From contig CAWKNX010000023.1 in assembly GCA_963851085.1 (NCBI GenBank), positions 310,001-374,000 on the forward strand: a stretch of DNA of 64,000 nt. The letters run 5' to 3'. Source of the DNA: DATFVJ01 sp963851085. Lineage in GTDB: Bacteria; Actinomycetota; Actinomycetes; Streptosporangiales; Streptosporangiaceae. This document shows, one piece after another, positions 25,369 through 37,503 of this stretch (position 1 is the first letter of the stretch; each line of letters starts with the position of its first letter). The notes under the pieces were generated by a model, which saw only the letters and a program-made list of their open reading frames with translations, was not told the origin of the DNA and did no database searches. A program made the position numbers and the translations under genes.

Positions 25369-25385
25369 AAAGGAGGTCCATAATC

Positions 25386-26174
25386 ATGCATGCTGCTTCT
25401 GGTGCTCATCACGACGGTGCCGTTGGCACGCCGCAGCCAGGACAAGTGGGCCGCCAGCCCGACAGCGATGCCGGTGGTGAATCTTCCGCGGGCGCCGGGG
25501 TTCCGGCACGGGGCGGTTCCCCGGACGGCACCGGCAAACCGGTTCTTGAGCGTGCCGACATCAGCCGTGCGCTGACGAGGATCGCGCACGAGATCATCGA
25601 GCGAACCAAGGGCGCGGGCGACGTCGTCCTGGTCGGCATCCAGACACGGGGCGTGCCGCTCGCGCAACGCCTCGCGGAGCGCATCTCGCAGGTCGAAAAG
25701 CACCCAGTGCTTTCGGGCTCACTTGACATCACGATGTACCGCGACGATCTGCGGTTGCGCCCGGCCCGCGCACTCGGCCGCACCCAGATGCCCGCGGAGG
25801 GCATCGACGGCAGGACCGTCGTCCTCGTCGACGACGTGCTCTACTCCGGCAGGACCGTCCGTGCCGCACTTGACGCGCTGAACGACATCGGGCGCCCGCG
25901 CGCCATCCAGCTCGCCATCCTCGTCGATCGCGGTCACCGCGAACTGCCGATCCGTGCGGACTACGTGGGCAAGAACCTGCCGACCTCGCACCAAGAAGTG
26001 GTCCGGGTGTTGCTCGAAGAGACGGATGGCGAGGAGGTGGTGCTCCTCGGTCCTGACGATCCGCGCGGCAGTGCGCGGGGTGATCCGGGCGATGGCGCAA
26101 GGGGTGATCCCGGCGGCGCGCAGGGTGATCCGCATGGTGATGGATCCGGACAAGGCACCTGGGGGCAGTCATGA
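25386..26174 (+). CDS. pyrR: Bifunctional pyr operon regulator / uracil phosphoribosyltransferase PyrR
   Basis: Binds pyr mRNA in response to UMP and can form UMP from uracil and PRPP. The core (about residues 50-225) has the PRPP loop VVLVDDVLYSGRT, LVGIQTRGVPLAQRL, DITMYRDDL and RADYVGKNLPTS. At 262 residues it is longer than the usual ~180 because of a ~50-residue disordered N-terminus and a C-terminal tail of repeated GDP-rich words. AAAGGAGGT precedes the ATG. First gene of an eight-gene operon; it overlaps pyrB by ATGA. Confidence 0.95.
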   Translation: MHAASGAHHDGAVGTPQPGQVGRQPDSDAGGESSAGAGVPARGGSPDGTGKPVLERADISRALTRIAHEIIERTKGAGDVVLVGIQTRGVPLAQRLAERISQVEKHPVLSGSLDITMYRDDLRLRPARALGRTQMPAEGIDGRTVVLVDDVLYSGRTVRAALDALNDIGRPRAIQLAILVDRGHRELPIRADYVGKNLPTSHQEVVRVLLEETDGEEVVLLGPDDPRGSARGDPGDGARGDPGGAQGDPHGDGSGQGTWGQS

Positions 26175-27094
26175 ACCGCCATCTGATCTCTGCGGCCGAT
26201 CTGTCCAGGCACGACGCCCTGCTCATCCTGGACACCGCGGAGGAGCTCGCGCGGATGTCCGACCGCCCGATCAAGAAGCTGCCCACGTTGCGCGGCCGGA
26301 CAGTCGTCAACCTCTTCTTCGAGGACTCCACCAGGACACGTATCTCCTTCGAGGCCGCCGCCAAGCGGCTGTCCGCCGACGTGATCAATTTCTCCGCGAA
26401 GGGATCCAGCGTCGCCAAGGGGGAGAGCCTCAAGGACACCGCGCAGACACTCGAGGCCATGGGTGCGGACGGCGTCGTGATCAGGCACAGTGCCTCGGGC
26501 GCGCCAACCAGGCTGGCCCGCTGGGTCAGGGGCAGCGTGGTCAATGCGGGAGACGGCACACACGAGCATCCCACGCAGGCGCTGCTCGATGCCTTCACGA
26601 TCCGCCGGCGCCTCGGCAGGCTTGACGGACTGCGGGTCACGATCGTCGGCGACATCCTGCACAGCAGGGTCGCGAGATCCAATGTCCTCCTGCTGCACAC
26701 CCTGGGTGCTGACGTCACGCTCGTCGGGCCCCCGACCCTGCTGCCAGTAGCGGTGGATACCTGGCCCTGCGCCGTCAGCTATGACCTGGACGCGACGGTA
26801 CCGAAGACCGACGTCATCATGATGCTGCGGGTACAGCAGGAGCGGATGAACGACGCCTTCTTCCCCAGCGTGCGTGAATACAGCCGCCGTTACGGGCTTG
26901 ACGCCGCCCGGATGGCGCTGCTGCCGGAGCAGGCCATCGTGATGCATCCGGGGCCCATGAACCGGGGCGTCGAGATCGCGGCCGACGTCGCCGACGCGCC
27001 GCGGTCCACCGTGGTTGAGCAGGTCGCCAACGGGGTCAGCGTCCGGATGGCCGTGCTCTACCTGCTGCTCGGCGGTATGGAGGTGCCGGTGTGA
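26171..27094 (+). CDS. pyrB: Aspartate carbamoyltransferase catalytic chain
   Basis: Carbamoylates aspartate in the second step of UMP synthesis. 307 residues. Carbamoyl-phosphate motif FFEDSTRTRISFE, IRHSASGAP, THEHPTQALLDAF (HPTQ), VGDILHSRVARSN, MMLRVQQERM and MHPGPMNRGVEI are all intact. No regulatory chain (pyrI) follows, as usual in Actinobacteria. Translationally coupled to pyrR and pyrC by overlapping start/stop codons. Confidence 0.97.
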   Translation: MNRHLISAADLSRHDALLILDTAEELARMSDRPIKKLPTLRGRTVVNLFFEDSTRTRISFEAAAKRLSADVINFSAKGSSVAKGESLKDTAQTLEAMGADGVVIRHSASGAPTRLARWVRGSVVNAGDGTHEHPTQALLDAFTIRRRLGRLDGLRVTIVGDILHSRVARSNVLLLHTLGADVTLVGPPTLLPVAVDTWPCAVSYDLDATVPKTDVIMMLRVQQERMNDAFFPSVREYSRRYGLDAARMALLPEQAIVMHPGPMNRGVEIAADVADAPRSTVVEQVANGVSVRMAVLYLLLGGMEVPV

Positions 27095-28380
27095 TGGCGA
27101 CCTGGCTGATCAAGGGGGCGAGGCTGACCGGCGGCGAGCCGCGTGACCTGCTGATCCGCGACGGCGTGATCGCCGAGACCGGCCATGGCCTGAGCAGCGG
27201 CGGTGCCGAGGTGATCGACGCCGACGGCTTGATCGCGCTTCCCGGTCTGGTCGACCTGCATACGCACCTGCGCGAGCCCGGGCGCGAGGATGCCGAGACC
27301 GTGGCGACGGGCACCGCGGCGGCCGCGCTCGGCGGATTCACCGCCGTGCACGCGATGGCTAACACCGAGCCCGTCGCCGATACCGCGGGCGTGGTGGAGC
27401 AGGTGTGGCGGCTCGGCCGCCAGGCCGGCCACTGTGACGTCTACCCGGTGGGCGCGGTGACCCAGGGCCTGGGCGGAACCCAGCTTGCCGAGCTTGGCGC
27501 GATGGCCGACTCGGCGGCGAGGGTCCGCGTCTTCTCCGACGACGGCCGCTGCGTCTCCGACGCTGTGCTGATGCGCCGCGCGCTCGAATACGTCAAGGCA
27601 TTCGACGGCGTCATCGCGCAGCACGCACAGGAACCGAGGCTCACGGAAGGCGCACAGCTGAACGAGGGCGAGATGTCGGGCAAGCTCGGCCTGGCAGGCT
27701 GGCCCGCCGTGGCAGAGGAAGCCGTGATCGCGAGGGACTGCCTGCTCGCCGCGCACGTGGATTCGCGGCTGCACATCTGTCACGTCTCCACCGCGGGTTC
27801 CGTTGAGATCATCCGCTGGGCCAAGAGCAAGGGCTGGCGGGTCACGGCGGAGGTAACGCCGCACCATCTGCTGCTGACCGACCGGCTCGCGGCGGGCTAC
27901 GACCCGGTCTACAAGGTCAACCCACCGCTGCGGACCGCCGTAGACGTGGCCGCACTCCGCGCCGCGCTCGCCGACGGCACCATCGACTGCGTGGCCACCG
28001 ACCACGCGCCGCACCCCGCCGAGGACAAGGAGACCGAGTGGGCGGTCGCCGCGTTCGGGATGACCGGTCTTGAGACAGCGCTGCGCGTTGTGCAGGAAGC
28101 CATGGTGGAAACCGGCCTGCTCGACTGGGCAGCCGTCGCGGACCGGATGTCCGTCCGCCCGGCGCGGATAGGGCGCCTGGATGGACATGGCCAGCCGATG
28201 CGGGCCGGAGCCCCCGCCTGCCTGACGCTCTACGACCCGTCCGGGCGTACGGAGGTGGACACGTCCGCTTCCCCGTCGAAGAGCCGTAACACGCCGTTCG
28301 CGGGCATGATCCTGCCGGGCCGGGTGGTCGCGACGTTCCTTCGCGGGGCCCCCTCCGTAGTCGAAGGGAAGCTGGCATGA
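27094..28380 (+). CDS. pyrC: Dihydroorotase
   Basis: Zinc enzyme cyclising carbamoyl aspartate. 428 residues, type I. Metal ligands are in DLHTHLREPG, IAQHAQEP, LHICHVSTAGS and CVATDHAPHP. The start may be ATG 27094 or GTG 27091, both overlapping the pyrB stop. The operon is then interrupted by 442 bp without a gene before carA. Confidence 0.97.
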   Translation: MATWLIKGARLTGGEPRDLLIRDGVIAETGHGLSSGGAEVIDADGLIALPGLVDLHTHLREPGREDAETVATGTAAAALGGFTAVHAMANTEPVADTAGVVEQVWRLGRQAGHCDVYPVGAVTQGLGGTQLAELGAMADSAARVRVFSDDGRCVSDAVLMRRALEYVKAFDGVIAQHAQEPRLTEGAQLNEGEMSGKLGLAGWPAVAEEAVIARDCLLAAHVDSRLHICHVSTAGSVEIIRWAKSKGWRVTAEVTPHHLLLTDRLAAGYDPVYKVNPPLRTAVDVAALRAALADGTIDCVATDHAPHPAEDKETEWAVAAFGMTGLETALRVVQEAMVETGLLDWAAVADRMSVRPARIGRLDGHGQPMRAGAPACLTLYDPSGRTEVDTSASPSKSRNTPFAGMILPGRVVATFLRGAPSVVEGKLA

Positions 28381-28402
28381 GTTGGCTCCCGCTGGCTTCG
28401 GA

Positions 28403-28796
28403 CCATGATCGTAGTGGATTTCCTGCACATACGAGGCTGTCGGGTAACCCTGTCCAGGCCATCGGCAGTAGGCCCGAGTGGAGCGTGGACCCCAGTTTTT
28501 GGGCCTCTGAGCCTGCTGAGTGGAGATCATCGACGCAACACGCCGCACAAAATGAGCTTGACTTTTCGAGATCACGAGTTGTGCGACAGCCTCATACGGG
28601 CTGTATCAAAATCGAGAACTCGTCTCGAACCGTGAGATTGATCTTGTCGGCACACCCTGACGGACGAAGAGCCGTTGTAGTGGCCTGCGGCGCTGTTGTC
28701 GTGCCTGCCACCGTCGATAGCGCGATCTCGGCATCTGAGACGCGCAATGGATTCTGCAACAGCCCGCATACGGCACAAAATCTACCGCGATCATGG
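28403..28796. mobile_element. 394-bp non-autonomous element with ~38-bp terminal inverted repeats
   Basis: The left end CCATGATCGTAGTGGATTTC and the reverse complement of the right end CCATGATCGCGGTAGATTTT align over about 38 bp with roughly two thirds identity, both reaching GGCTGT. It has no transposase. It contains the 118-bp repeat shared with 2353-2470, and its right terminus matches the palindromic elements at 2.8 and 24.1 kb. No target duplication could be recognised. Confidence 0.6.
28649..28766. repeat. 118-bp dispersed repeat, copy 2
   Basis: Gap-free match to 2353-2470 with about 95 percent identity. It occupies the right half of the 394-bp element, ending 30 bp before its right terminus. 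Confidence 0.85.
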
Positions 28797-28822
28797 AATG
28801 GCCCTGTGACGGAGGCGGAGAT

Positions 28823-30288
28823 ATGAGCGGCCCACCAGCAGTCCTGGTGCTCGAGGACGGCCGGGTGTTCCGCGGCAGCGCGTTCGGTGCGGTGCATGGA
28901 GCGCAGGACGCGCATCCAGCGGGCACGTCGTTCGGCGAGATGGTCTTCAACACCGGCATGACCGGCTACCAGGAGACGCTGACCGACCCGTCGTACTACC
29001 GGCAGATCGTGGCGATGACCGCGCCGCATATCGGCAACACGGGAGTCAACGACGAAGATCACGAGTCGCGGCGGATCTGGGTGGCAGGCTACGTGGTCCG
29101 CGAACCGGCGCGGATCGCGTCGAGCTGGCGCGCGCTCCGCAGCCTTGACGACGAACTGCGCGCGCAGGGCGTCCTGGGCATCGCGGTCGTGGGGACCCGC
29201 GCGCTCACCAGGCACCTGCGCGACAAGGGCGCGATGCGAGCTGGGATATCGGCAGCGCCCGCCGATGTCGCACAGCCGAACGGCCTGCTGGAACGCGTGC
29301 TCGCCAGCCCGTCGATGGCAGGCGCCGACCTGGCGCGTGCGGTGTCCACGCCGGAGCCCTACGTGGTGACGCCGCCGGCCGGTACCGCGACCAGATACCG
29401 GGTCGCCGCGGTGGACCTTGGCATCAAGGCGATGACGCCGCGCAAAATGGCGCAGCGCGGCTGCGAGGTCCACGTGCTCCCCGCGACCTCGACGGCCGCG
29501 GACATCCTTGCCGTCCAGCCTGACGGGGTGTTCTTCAGCAACGGTCCAGGTGATCCAGCCGCGGCCGGGTACGCCGTCGAGGCGATGCGCGCCGTGCTCG
29601 ACGAGCGGATCCCGCTGTTCGGCATCTGCCTCGGCAGCCAGATACTCGGCCGCGCCCTCGGGCTCGGCACGTACAAGCTGCTGTTCGGGCACCGCGGGGT
29701 GAACCAGCCGGTCATAGACCTGGCGACCGGCCGCGTGCAGATCACCAGTCACAACCACGGTTTCGCGGTCGCACCGCCCGGCTTCGGCGATGCTCCTGTC
29801 GCTGGTGGGGCTCCTGTCGCTGGTGGGGCTGGTGGGGCTGGTGGGGCTGGTGGGGCTGGTGGGGCTGGTGGGGCTGGCGGGGCTGGCAGGGCTGGTGGTG
29901 TAGGTGAGGCCGGTGGGGCTGGGCGCGCGGGTGCCGGGCCAGCGGGCGCCGCACACGCAGGTCCGGGGCGCGCGGGTGCCGGGCCAGCGGGTGCCGGGCC
30001 AGTGGGCGCCGCACACGCAGGTGCGGGGCTCGCGGGAGCCGGGACGGCAGGCGCCACACACGCAGGCACTGCACGGGCAGGCGCGGCGCCGCGGGCGCAG
30101 CCGTTCGGGACTAGCTACGGTCCCGCCGAGGTGAGCCACGTGTGCCTGAACGACGGCGTGGTGGAGGGGCTGCGGCTGCTCGACCGCCCAGCTTTCAGCG
30201 TTCAGTATCACCCGGAGGCCGCGCCGGGGCCGCACGACGCCGTGGGGCTTTTCGACCGGTTCACCGAGCTGATGGACGGACGGCGCTG

Positions 30289-30289
<1 letters not shown>
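28823..30289 (+). CDS. carA: Carbamoyl-phosphate synthase small subunit with Gly/Ala-rich insertion
   Basis: Glutaminase subunit feeding ammonia to CarB. 488 residues against the usual ~380. The N-terminal part has FNTGMTGYQETLTDPSY. The amidotransferase domain has nucleophile Cys269 in GICLGSQ and the His/Glu pair in QYHPEAAPGPHDA. Between FAVAPPGF (about 321) and PFGTSYGPAEVSHV (about 427) lie ~104 residues of Gly/Ala/Pro repeats that interrupt the domain and are absent from the family. The insertion keeps the frame and leaves all catalytic motifs. ATG 28823 follows GGAGGCGGAG; the stop overlaps carB. Confidence 0.93.
29789..30100 (+). repeat. In-frame GC-rich minisatellite in carA
   Basis: GGTGGGGCT is repeated about eight times without change (roughly 29810-29880), followed by looser copies of GCGGGTGCCGGGCCAG and GGCGCCGCACACGCAG to 30080. 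It encodes the Gly/Ala-rich insertion of CarA. Confidence 0.9.
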
Positions 30290-33606
<3,317 letters not shown>

Positions 33607-33619
33607 CGGCTTCGGGGAC

Positions 33620-34534
33620 ATGACAGCTGAGGACGGTGAGACAGGCGTGGCACCTGTCCAGGTACGCGGAACGGTGCTGACGGTCCGCCGGGTCGATGCT
33701 TACTACGCGATGACCGTGGTCGCGCCGCCCATCGCCGAGCGTTTCAGGCCGGGCCAGTTCGTCGCGGTCGCGGTCGGCGGGCCGCACACCGCCATGCTGC
33801 TGCGCCGCGCCTTCTCCATCTACGACGTGCGCCCAGATCACGGGGGCACGGTCGAGTTCGTGTTCGCCGCGCTCGGCCGCGGCACGCAATGGCTCGCGCG
33901 GCGGCGCGCGAGGGACACGCTCGACATCGCCGGCCCGCTCGGCCGCCCGTTCCCGATTCCCCGCGACCCCGTGAACTGCCTGCTCATCGGTGGCGGCTAT
34001 GGCAGTTCACCGCTGTTCTCCCTGGCTGACCGCCTGCGCGCGCGTGGCTGCCAGGTGGACTTTCTGCTCGGCGCCGCGAGCGCGGACCGGGTGTTCGGCG
34101 CGCTCACCGCGCGCCGTACCGGCCGGACCGCCATGATCACTACCGATGACGGCTCGCTCGGCACACGCGGCATGGTCACCGATGTGCTCAGCCAGGTCAT
34201 CCATGACGGGCGGACCGACGTCATCTACGCATGCGGGCCCATGCCGATGCTGCGGGAGGTTACTGGTGGGGCCAGTAAGTATGACATCCCGGTGCTCGCT
34301 TCTGTGGAGGAGTCCATGGCCTGTGGCATCGGGGTGTGCATGACGTGCGTGCTGCCGGTGCGGGGCACCGACGGGATCACCCGCATGGTGCGGTCGTGCG
34401 TGGACGGGCCGGTGTTCCGCGCCGACGCGGTCCGGTGGGACGACGTGGGCACGATCCCGTTCGACGCGCTGGGCGCGCCCGGCTGGAAGCGCGCGGCCGG
34501 CCAGGAGCCGCTGGAGGCCGGCAGTGCCGGTTGA
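33620..34534 (+). CDS. pyrK: Dihydroorotate dehydrogenase electron-transfer subunit
   Basis: Partner of class 1B PyrD that passes electrons to NAD+. 304 residues. FAD site RRAFSIYDV, NAD-binding LLIGGGYGSSPLFSLA, YACGPMPMLR, and a [2Fe-2S] cluster in CGIGVCMTCVLPV plus a fourth Cys in MVRSCVDGPVF. It overlaps pyrD by 11 nt. Its presence distinguishes this operon from that of Streptomyces. Confidence 0.95.
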   Translation: MTAEDGETGVAPVQVRGTVLTVRRVDAYYAMTVVAPPIAERFRPGQFVAVAVGGPHTAMLLRRAFSIYDVRPDHGGTVEFVFAALGRGTQWLARRRARDTLDIAGPLGRPFPIPRDPVNCLLIGGGYGSSPLFSLADRLRARGCQVDFLLGAASADRVFGALTARRTGRTAMITTDDGSLGTRGMVTDVLSQVIHDGRTDVIYACGPMPMLREVTGGASKYDIPVLASVEESMACGIGVCMTCVLPVRGTDGITRMVRSCVDGPVFRADAVRWDDVGTIPFDALGAPGWKRAAGQEPLEAGSAG

Positions 34535-35492
34535 CCTGCGGACAAGGCTGTGCCATATCGAGCTGCCCAACCCGGTGCTCACCGCCTCGGGCTGCGCCGC
34601 GTCGGGCCGTGAGCTCGCGCAGTTCTTCGACGTCTCCAAGATCGGCGCGGTGGTGACCAAGTCGGTCATGCTCGCCCCGCGGGCAGGGCGCCCGACGCCG
34701 CGGATGGTGGAGACCGACAGCGGCATGCTCAACTCGATCGGCCTGCAGGGGCCGGGTATCGACGCGTTCCTGCAGCGTGACCTGCCCTGGCTGCTTTCAC
34801 GCGGCGCCCGCGCGATGGTGTCCATCGCCGGCGGGAGCGTGGACGAGTACGCCGAACTCGCCGGGCGGCTGTCCGAGGCGCCCGGGGTCACCGCTATCGA
34901 GGTGAACATCTCCTGCCCGAACGTGGAGGACCGGGGGAAGGTGTTCGCGTGTGATCCGGACGCCGCCGCCGCCGTGATGGCGGCGGTCCGGGCCCACGCC
35001 AGGTATGACATTCCGGTGTTCGCGAAACTGTCACCGGACGTAACCGATATCGTGACCGTGGCCCGTTCATGCATCGCCGCGGGCGCGGACGGCCTCGCGC
35101 TGATCAATACGTTGCTCGGCATGGCGATCGACCCCGACACCATGCGGCCCGCCCTCGCCGGGATCACCGGAGGCCTGTCCGGGCCGGCGATCCGGCCAGT
35201 GGCTGTCCGGTGCATCTGGCAGGTCCGCGAGGCCCTGCCGGACATCCCGATCATCGGGATGGGCGGCGTGCGCACCGGGAGGGACGCGTTCGAATTCATC
35301 CTGGCCGGCGCCGACATGGTCAGCGTGGGCACAGCGATATTCCATGACCCGTCCGCCTGCCCGCGCATCCTGCGCGAGCTCGAAGAGGAACTGGCCACGC
35401 GCGGTGTCGGGCGGCTGCGAGACGTCGTCGGGCTCGCGCACGAGCCAGCAGGGGCGGTGCTGCTTCGCAGCACCCACCACAGGAAGCCATGA
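34524..35492 (+). CDS. pyrD: Dihydroorotate dehydrogenase, class 1B catalytic subunit
   Basis: FMN enzyme oxidising dihydroorotate to orotate. 322 residues. The catalytic base is Cys in EVNISCPNVE (class 1), with TKSVMLAPRAGRPTPR, NSIGLQGPG, LINTLLGMAID, GGLSGPAIRPVA and IIGMGGVRTGRDA around FMN. GTG start inside the end of pyrK, so the two subunits are coupled. Confidence 0.96.
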   Translation: MPVDLRTRLCHIELPNPVLTASGCAASGRELAQFFDVSKIGAVVTKSVMLAPRAGRPTPRMVETDSGMLNSIGLQGPGIDAFLQRDLPWLLSRGARAMVSIAGGSVDEYAELAGRLSEAPGVTAIEVNISCPNVEDRGKVFACDPDAAAAVMAAVRAHARYDIPVFAKLSPDVTDIVTVARSCIAAGADGLALINTLLGMAIDPDTMRPALAGITGGLSGPAIRPVAVRCIWQVREALPDIPIIGMGGVRTGRDAFEFILAGADMVSVGTAIFHDPSACPRILRELEEELATRGVGRLRDVVGLAHEPAGAVLLRSTHHRKP

Positions 35493-35506
35493 CGGAGGCC
35501 CGCCAC

Positions 35507-36223
35507 ATGAGCACCCCGCCGCGCCCGGCGCCGATCGCCGTCGCACTCGACGCACCCGACCTGGAAACGGCGGCACGGTGGGCGAGCCTGGTCACCCCGC
35601 ACGTGAGCACGGTCAAAATTGGGCTGGAGCTGTACTTGCGGTACGGGCCGAGCGTGGTGGCGTCGGTGCGTGGAGCGAGCGGCATCCAGGTATTCCTCGA
35701 CCTGAAGCTGCATGACATCCCGGCCACTGTCGCCGGAGCCGCCCGGGTGGTCGGGCGCCTGCGGCCCGCGCTGCTCACCGTGCACGCGGCCGGCGGCCAG
35801 GCCATGATCCGGGCCGCTGTGGAGGCCGCGCCAGAGACGCAGATCGCCGCGGTGACCGTGCTCACGTCGCTGAGCCAGGCCGATCTTGCGCAGACCGGCG
35901 TGGCCGGTTCCGTGCGCGACGTGGCGCGGCGGCTCGCGGCGCAGTCGGTCGCCGCCGGTGCGCGGGCGCTGGTCTGCTCGCCGAAGGAGGTCGCCGCGGT
36001 GCGTGAGGAGGTTGGCCCGGGCATCATACTGATCACGCCTGGCGTGCGTCCGGCGGGTTCGGACAGCCAGGATCAGGCACGGGTGGCGACCCCGAAGGAA
36101 GCGCTGGACGCGGGCGCCGATCTGCTCGTGATCGGGCGCCCCATCACGAGCGCGCCCGATCCTGGCGCTGCCGCCGCCGCGTTGGCCGCGTCGTTGCGCC
36201 GGGGCGTGACGAACCTGTCGTGA
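35507..36223 (+). CDS. pyrF: Orotidine 5'-phosphate decarboxylase
   Basis: Last step to UMP. 238 residues, type 2 actinobacterial family. Motifs are IAVALDAPD, VKIGLELYLRYGP, catalytic FLDLKLHDIPATV (Asp-Lys-His-Asp), ITPGVRP and DLLVIGRPIT. ATG 35507 is chosen because GGAGG lies 8 nt upstream; an in-frame ATG at 35489 overlaps the pyrD stop but lacks a site. Last gene of the operon. Confidence 0.95.
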   Translation: MSTPPRPAPIAVALDAPDLETAARWASLVTPHVSTVKIGLELYLRYGPSVVASVRGASGIQVFLDLKLHDIPATVAGAARVVGRLRPALLTVHAAGGQAMIRAAVEAAPETQIAAVTVLTSLSQADLAQTGVAGSVRDVARRLAAQSVAAGARALVCSPKEVAAVREEVGPGIILITPGVRPAGSDSQDQARVATPKEALDAGADLLVIGRPITSAPDPGAAAAALAASLRRGVTNLS

Positions 36224-36270
36224 CACCTCCGCTGTCCACGGCTGTCGCCGGGCGCCGAGCGCAGGTGTCA
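36221..36270 (+). terminator. Candidate terminator of the pyr operon
   Basis: TGACACCT (36221-36228, including the pyrF stop) pairs perfectly with AGGTGTCA (36263-36270) across a 34-nt GC-rich loop that can fold further. No U-run follows, which is common for high-GC actinobacterial terminators. Confidence 0.4.
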
Positions 36271-36510
36271 GCCGGCATTCCGGTCCTGCGGCACGTAAGC
36301 TCACCTGTGCGAACGGCGGACCCATCCTGCCTGCGCGGGGGCTAGATGATCTATATTTTGGTAACAATGAGTATTCGGTCCTGTGCAGATAGTAATATCA
36401 GCCAATTTGTGACGTGACGAACACGGGTTTGCGTTGCCTGAAGGGGCACCGAGTCGCTAGGTTCCCCTCCCGACCGCAGTTTTTCTAGACGAAACCCGAG
36501 GTGAACCGGC

Positions 36511-36833
36511 GTGGCTCTTCCTCCCCTCACCCAGAGCAGCGCGCCGCGGCCCTGGAAAAGGCTGCCCAGGCCCGCAAGGAACGTGCCGAAGTCAAGAACA
36601 GGCTCAAGCGCGGTGGCACAACTTTGGCCCAGATTCTCAAAGAGGGCCAGACCGACGACATCATCGGCAAGATGAAGGTGTCGTCGTTGCTTGAGTCGCT
36701 CCCCGGTGTGGGCAAGGTCCGCGCTAAGCAGATCATGGACCGGCTCAACATCGCCGACTCACGCCGTGTGCGTGGTCTCGGCACCAACCAGCGCGCGGCG
36801 CTGGAGAACGAGTTCGGCGGGGATGATCTCTGA
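36511..36833 (+). CDS. mihF: Integration host factor MihF (5' frame break)
   Basis: Actinobacterial nucleoid protein of about 105 residues. From PEQRAAALEKAAQARKERAEVKNRL to the end it matches mIHF/sIHF, including IGKMKVSSLLESLPGVGKV and RVRGLG. The family N-terminus MALPPLTPEQR is present only if GTG 36511 is used and one C is restored in ACCCAGAG (36529-36532): the encoded start reads MALPPLT, then shifts by -1. The in-frame alternative GTG 36501 overlaps the ribosome site GAGGTG and gives a foreign N-terminus. A missing base in a C-run suggests a sequencing error or a recent mutation. Confidence 0.9.
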
Positions 36834-36924
36834 CCGAGGCTGACTGACAGGAGGCGGGCGAAGGGGGCACGGCCGCTTCGCCCGGCGGTCGCGCCTGCGG
36901 CCAGCCAGGCACAGGCCAGGCCGG

Positions 36925-37436
36925 CCGCGAGGCGCGGTTGATGCTGTCGTGGCCTTCCGGCGCCGGGAGAGCAGGGTCATCGCCCGGCTCCGGCAGGCCT
37001 GCCCGCGAGCTGGCTGTCGGTGCGGTGATGCGCGGCGGCCGCGTCGGGTGAGGAAGACGGGCGCGAGTACCACTTCGTCAGGACGTGAGTCGACAGCGCA
37101 CTCGCCGAGGTGAGCGCGGTGGGCGGACACTGGGGCCGAGTACGGACTCCGTCGCGCACGACAGCCGGGCACGGGCGGCCGGACATTGCTCGAGACGACC
37201 CAGGAGCGCACGCGCACCACGGCCCAGGAGCTGTGGTCTACTCGCGCCTCGCAACATGGAGAGCGTCCGGCGACACAGGAGCGCGGCCGACAGGCAGACG
37301 TTGACCGGCACCGGCTCGCCACCGCCCGCACAGAGCGGCCGCGGAGAAGGAATTCGACGTCACACTCGTCAACACGACAGTCGATGAGGTATGCGAGCGG
37401 CTGGTAATGTTGATGTGTGCTCCAGTGAACCCGTAA
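36925..37436 (+). pseudogene. gmk: Decayed guanylate kinase gene
   Basis: In the slot between mihF and rpoZ where gmk normally lies, fragments of guanylate kinase can be read in different frames. These are RLMLS-PSGAG (P-loop; the GKS Lys codon is disrupted), VIARLRQACPR, WLSV, GEEDGREYHFV, RLATARTE, and a clean C-terminus AEKEFDVTLVNTTVDEVCERL ending at TAA 37434. The regions between need many indels and substitutions, and the middle cannot be restored by a few single-base changes. Guanylate kinase is normally essential, so another copy is expected elsewhere if this sequence is correct. Confidence 0.8.
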
Positions 37437-37503
37437 CGGATTCCTGCGGCCGGTGGCGGTCGTACCGTATAACGGCCAAGATCGCGACACAGAAAGGCAG
37501 CAA

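Larger units (their letters stand above)
24986..25385. other. bldD-pyrR divergent intergenic region
   Basis: 400 bp without a supported gene. It contains the candidate BldD operator near the bldD start and the PyrR-binding hairpin and ribosome site at the pyrR end. The middle (25090-25280) shows no recognisable element. Confidence 0.5.
28381..28822. other. pyrC-carA gap occupied by a repeat element
   Basis: 442 bp without a supported gene inside an otherwise tightly coupled operon. Most of it is the 394-bp inverted-repeat element at 28403-28796. In related actinobacteria a small membrane-protein gene often lies here; none is recognisable. The carA ribosome site GGAGGCGGAG is just outside the element. 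Confidence 0.65.

Noticed and set aside
34007..36367. 786-codon open frame on the minus strand opposite pyrK-pyrD-pyrF
   Set aside because: Spans three well-supported genes and has no recognisable domain.
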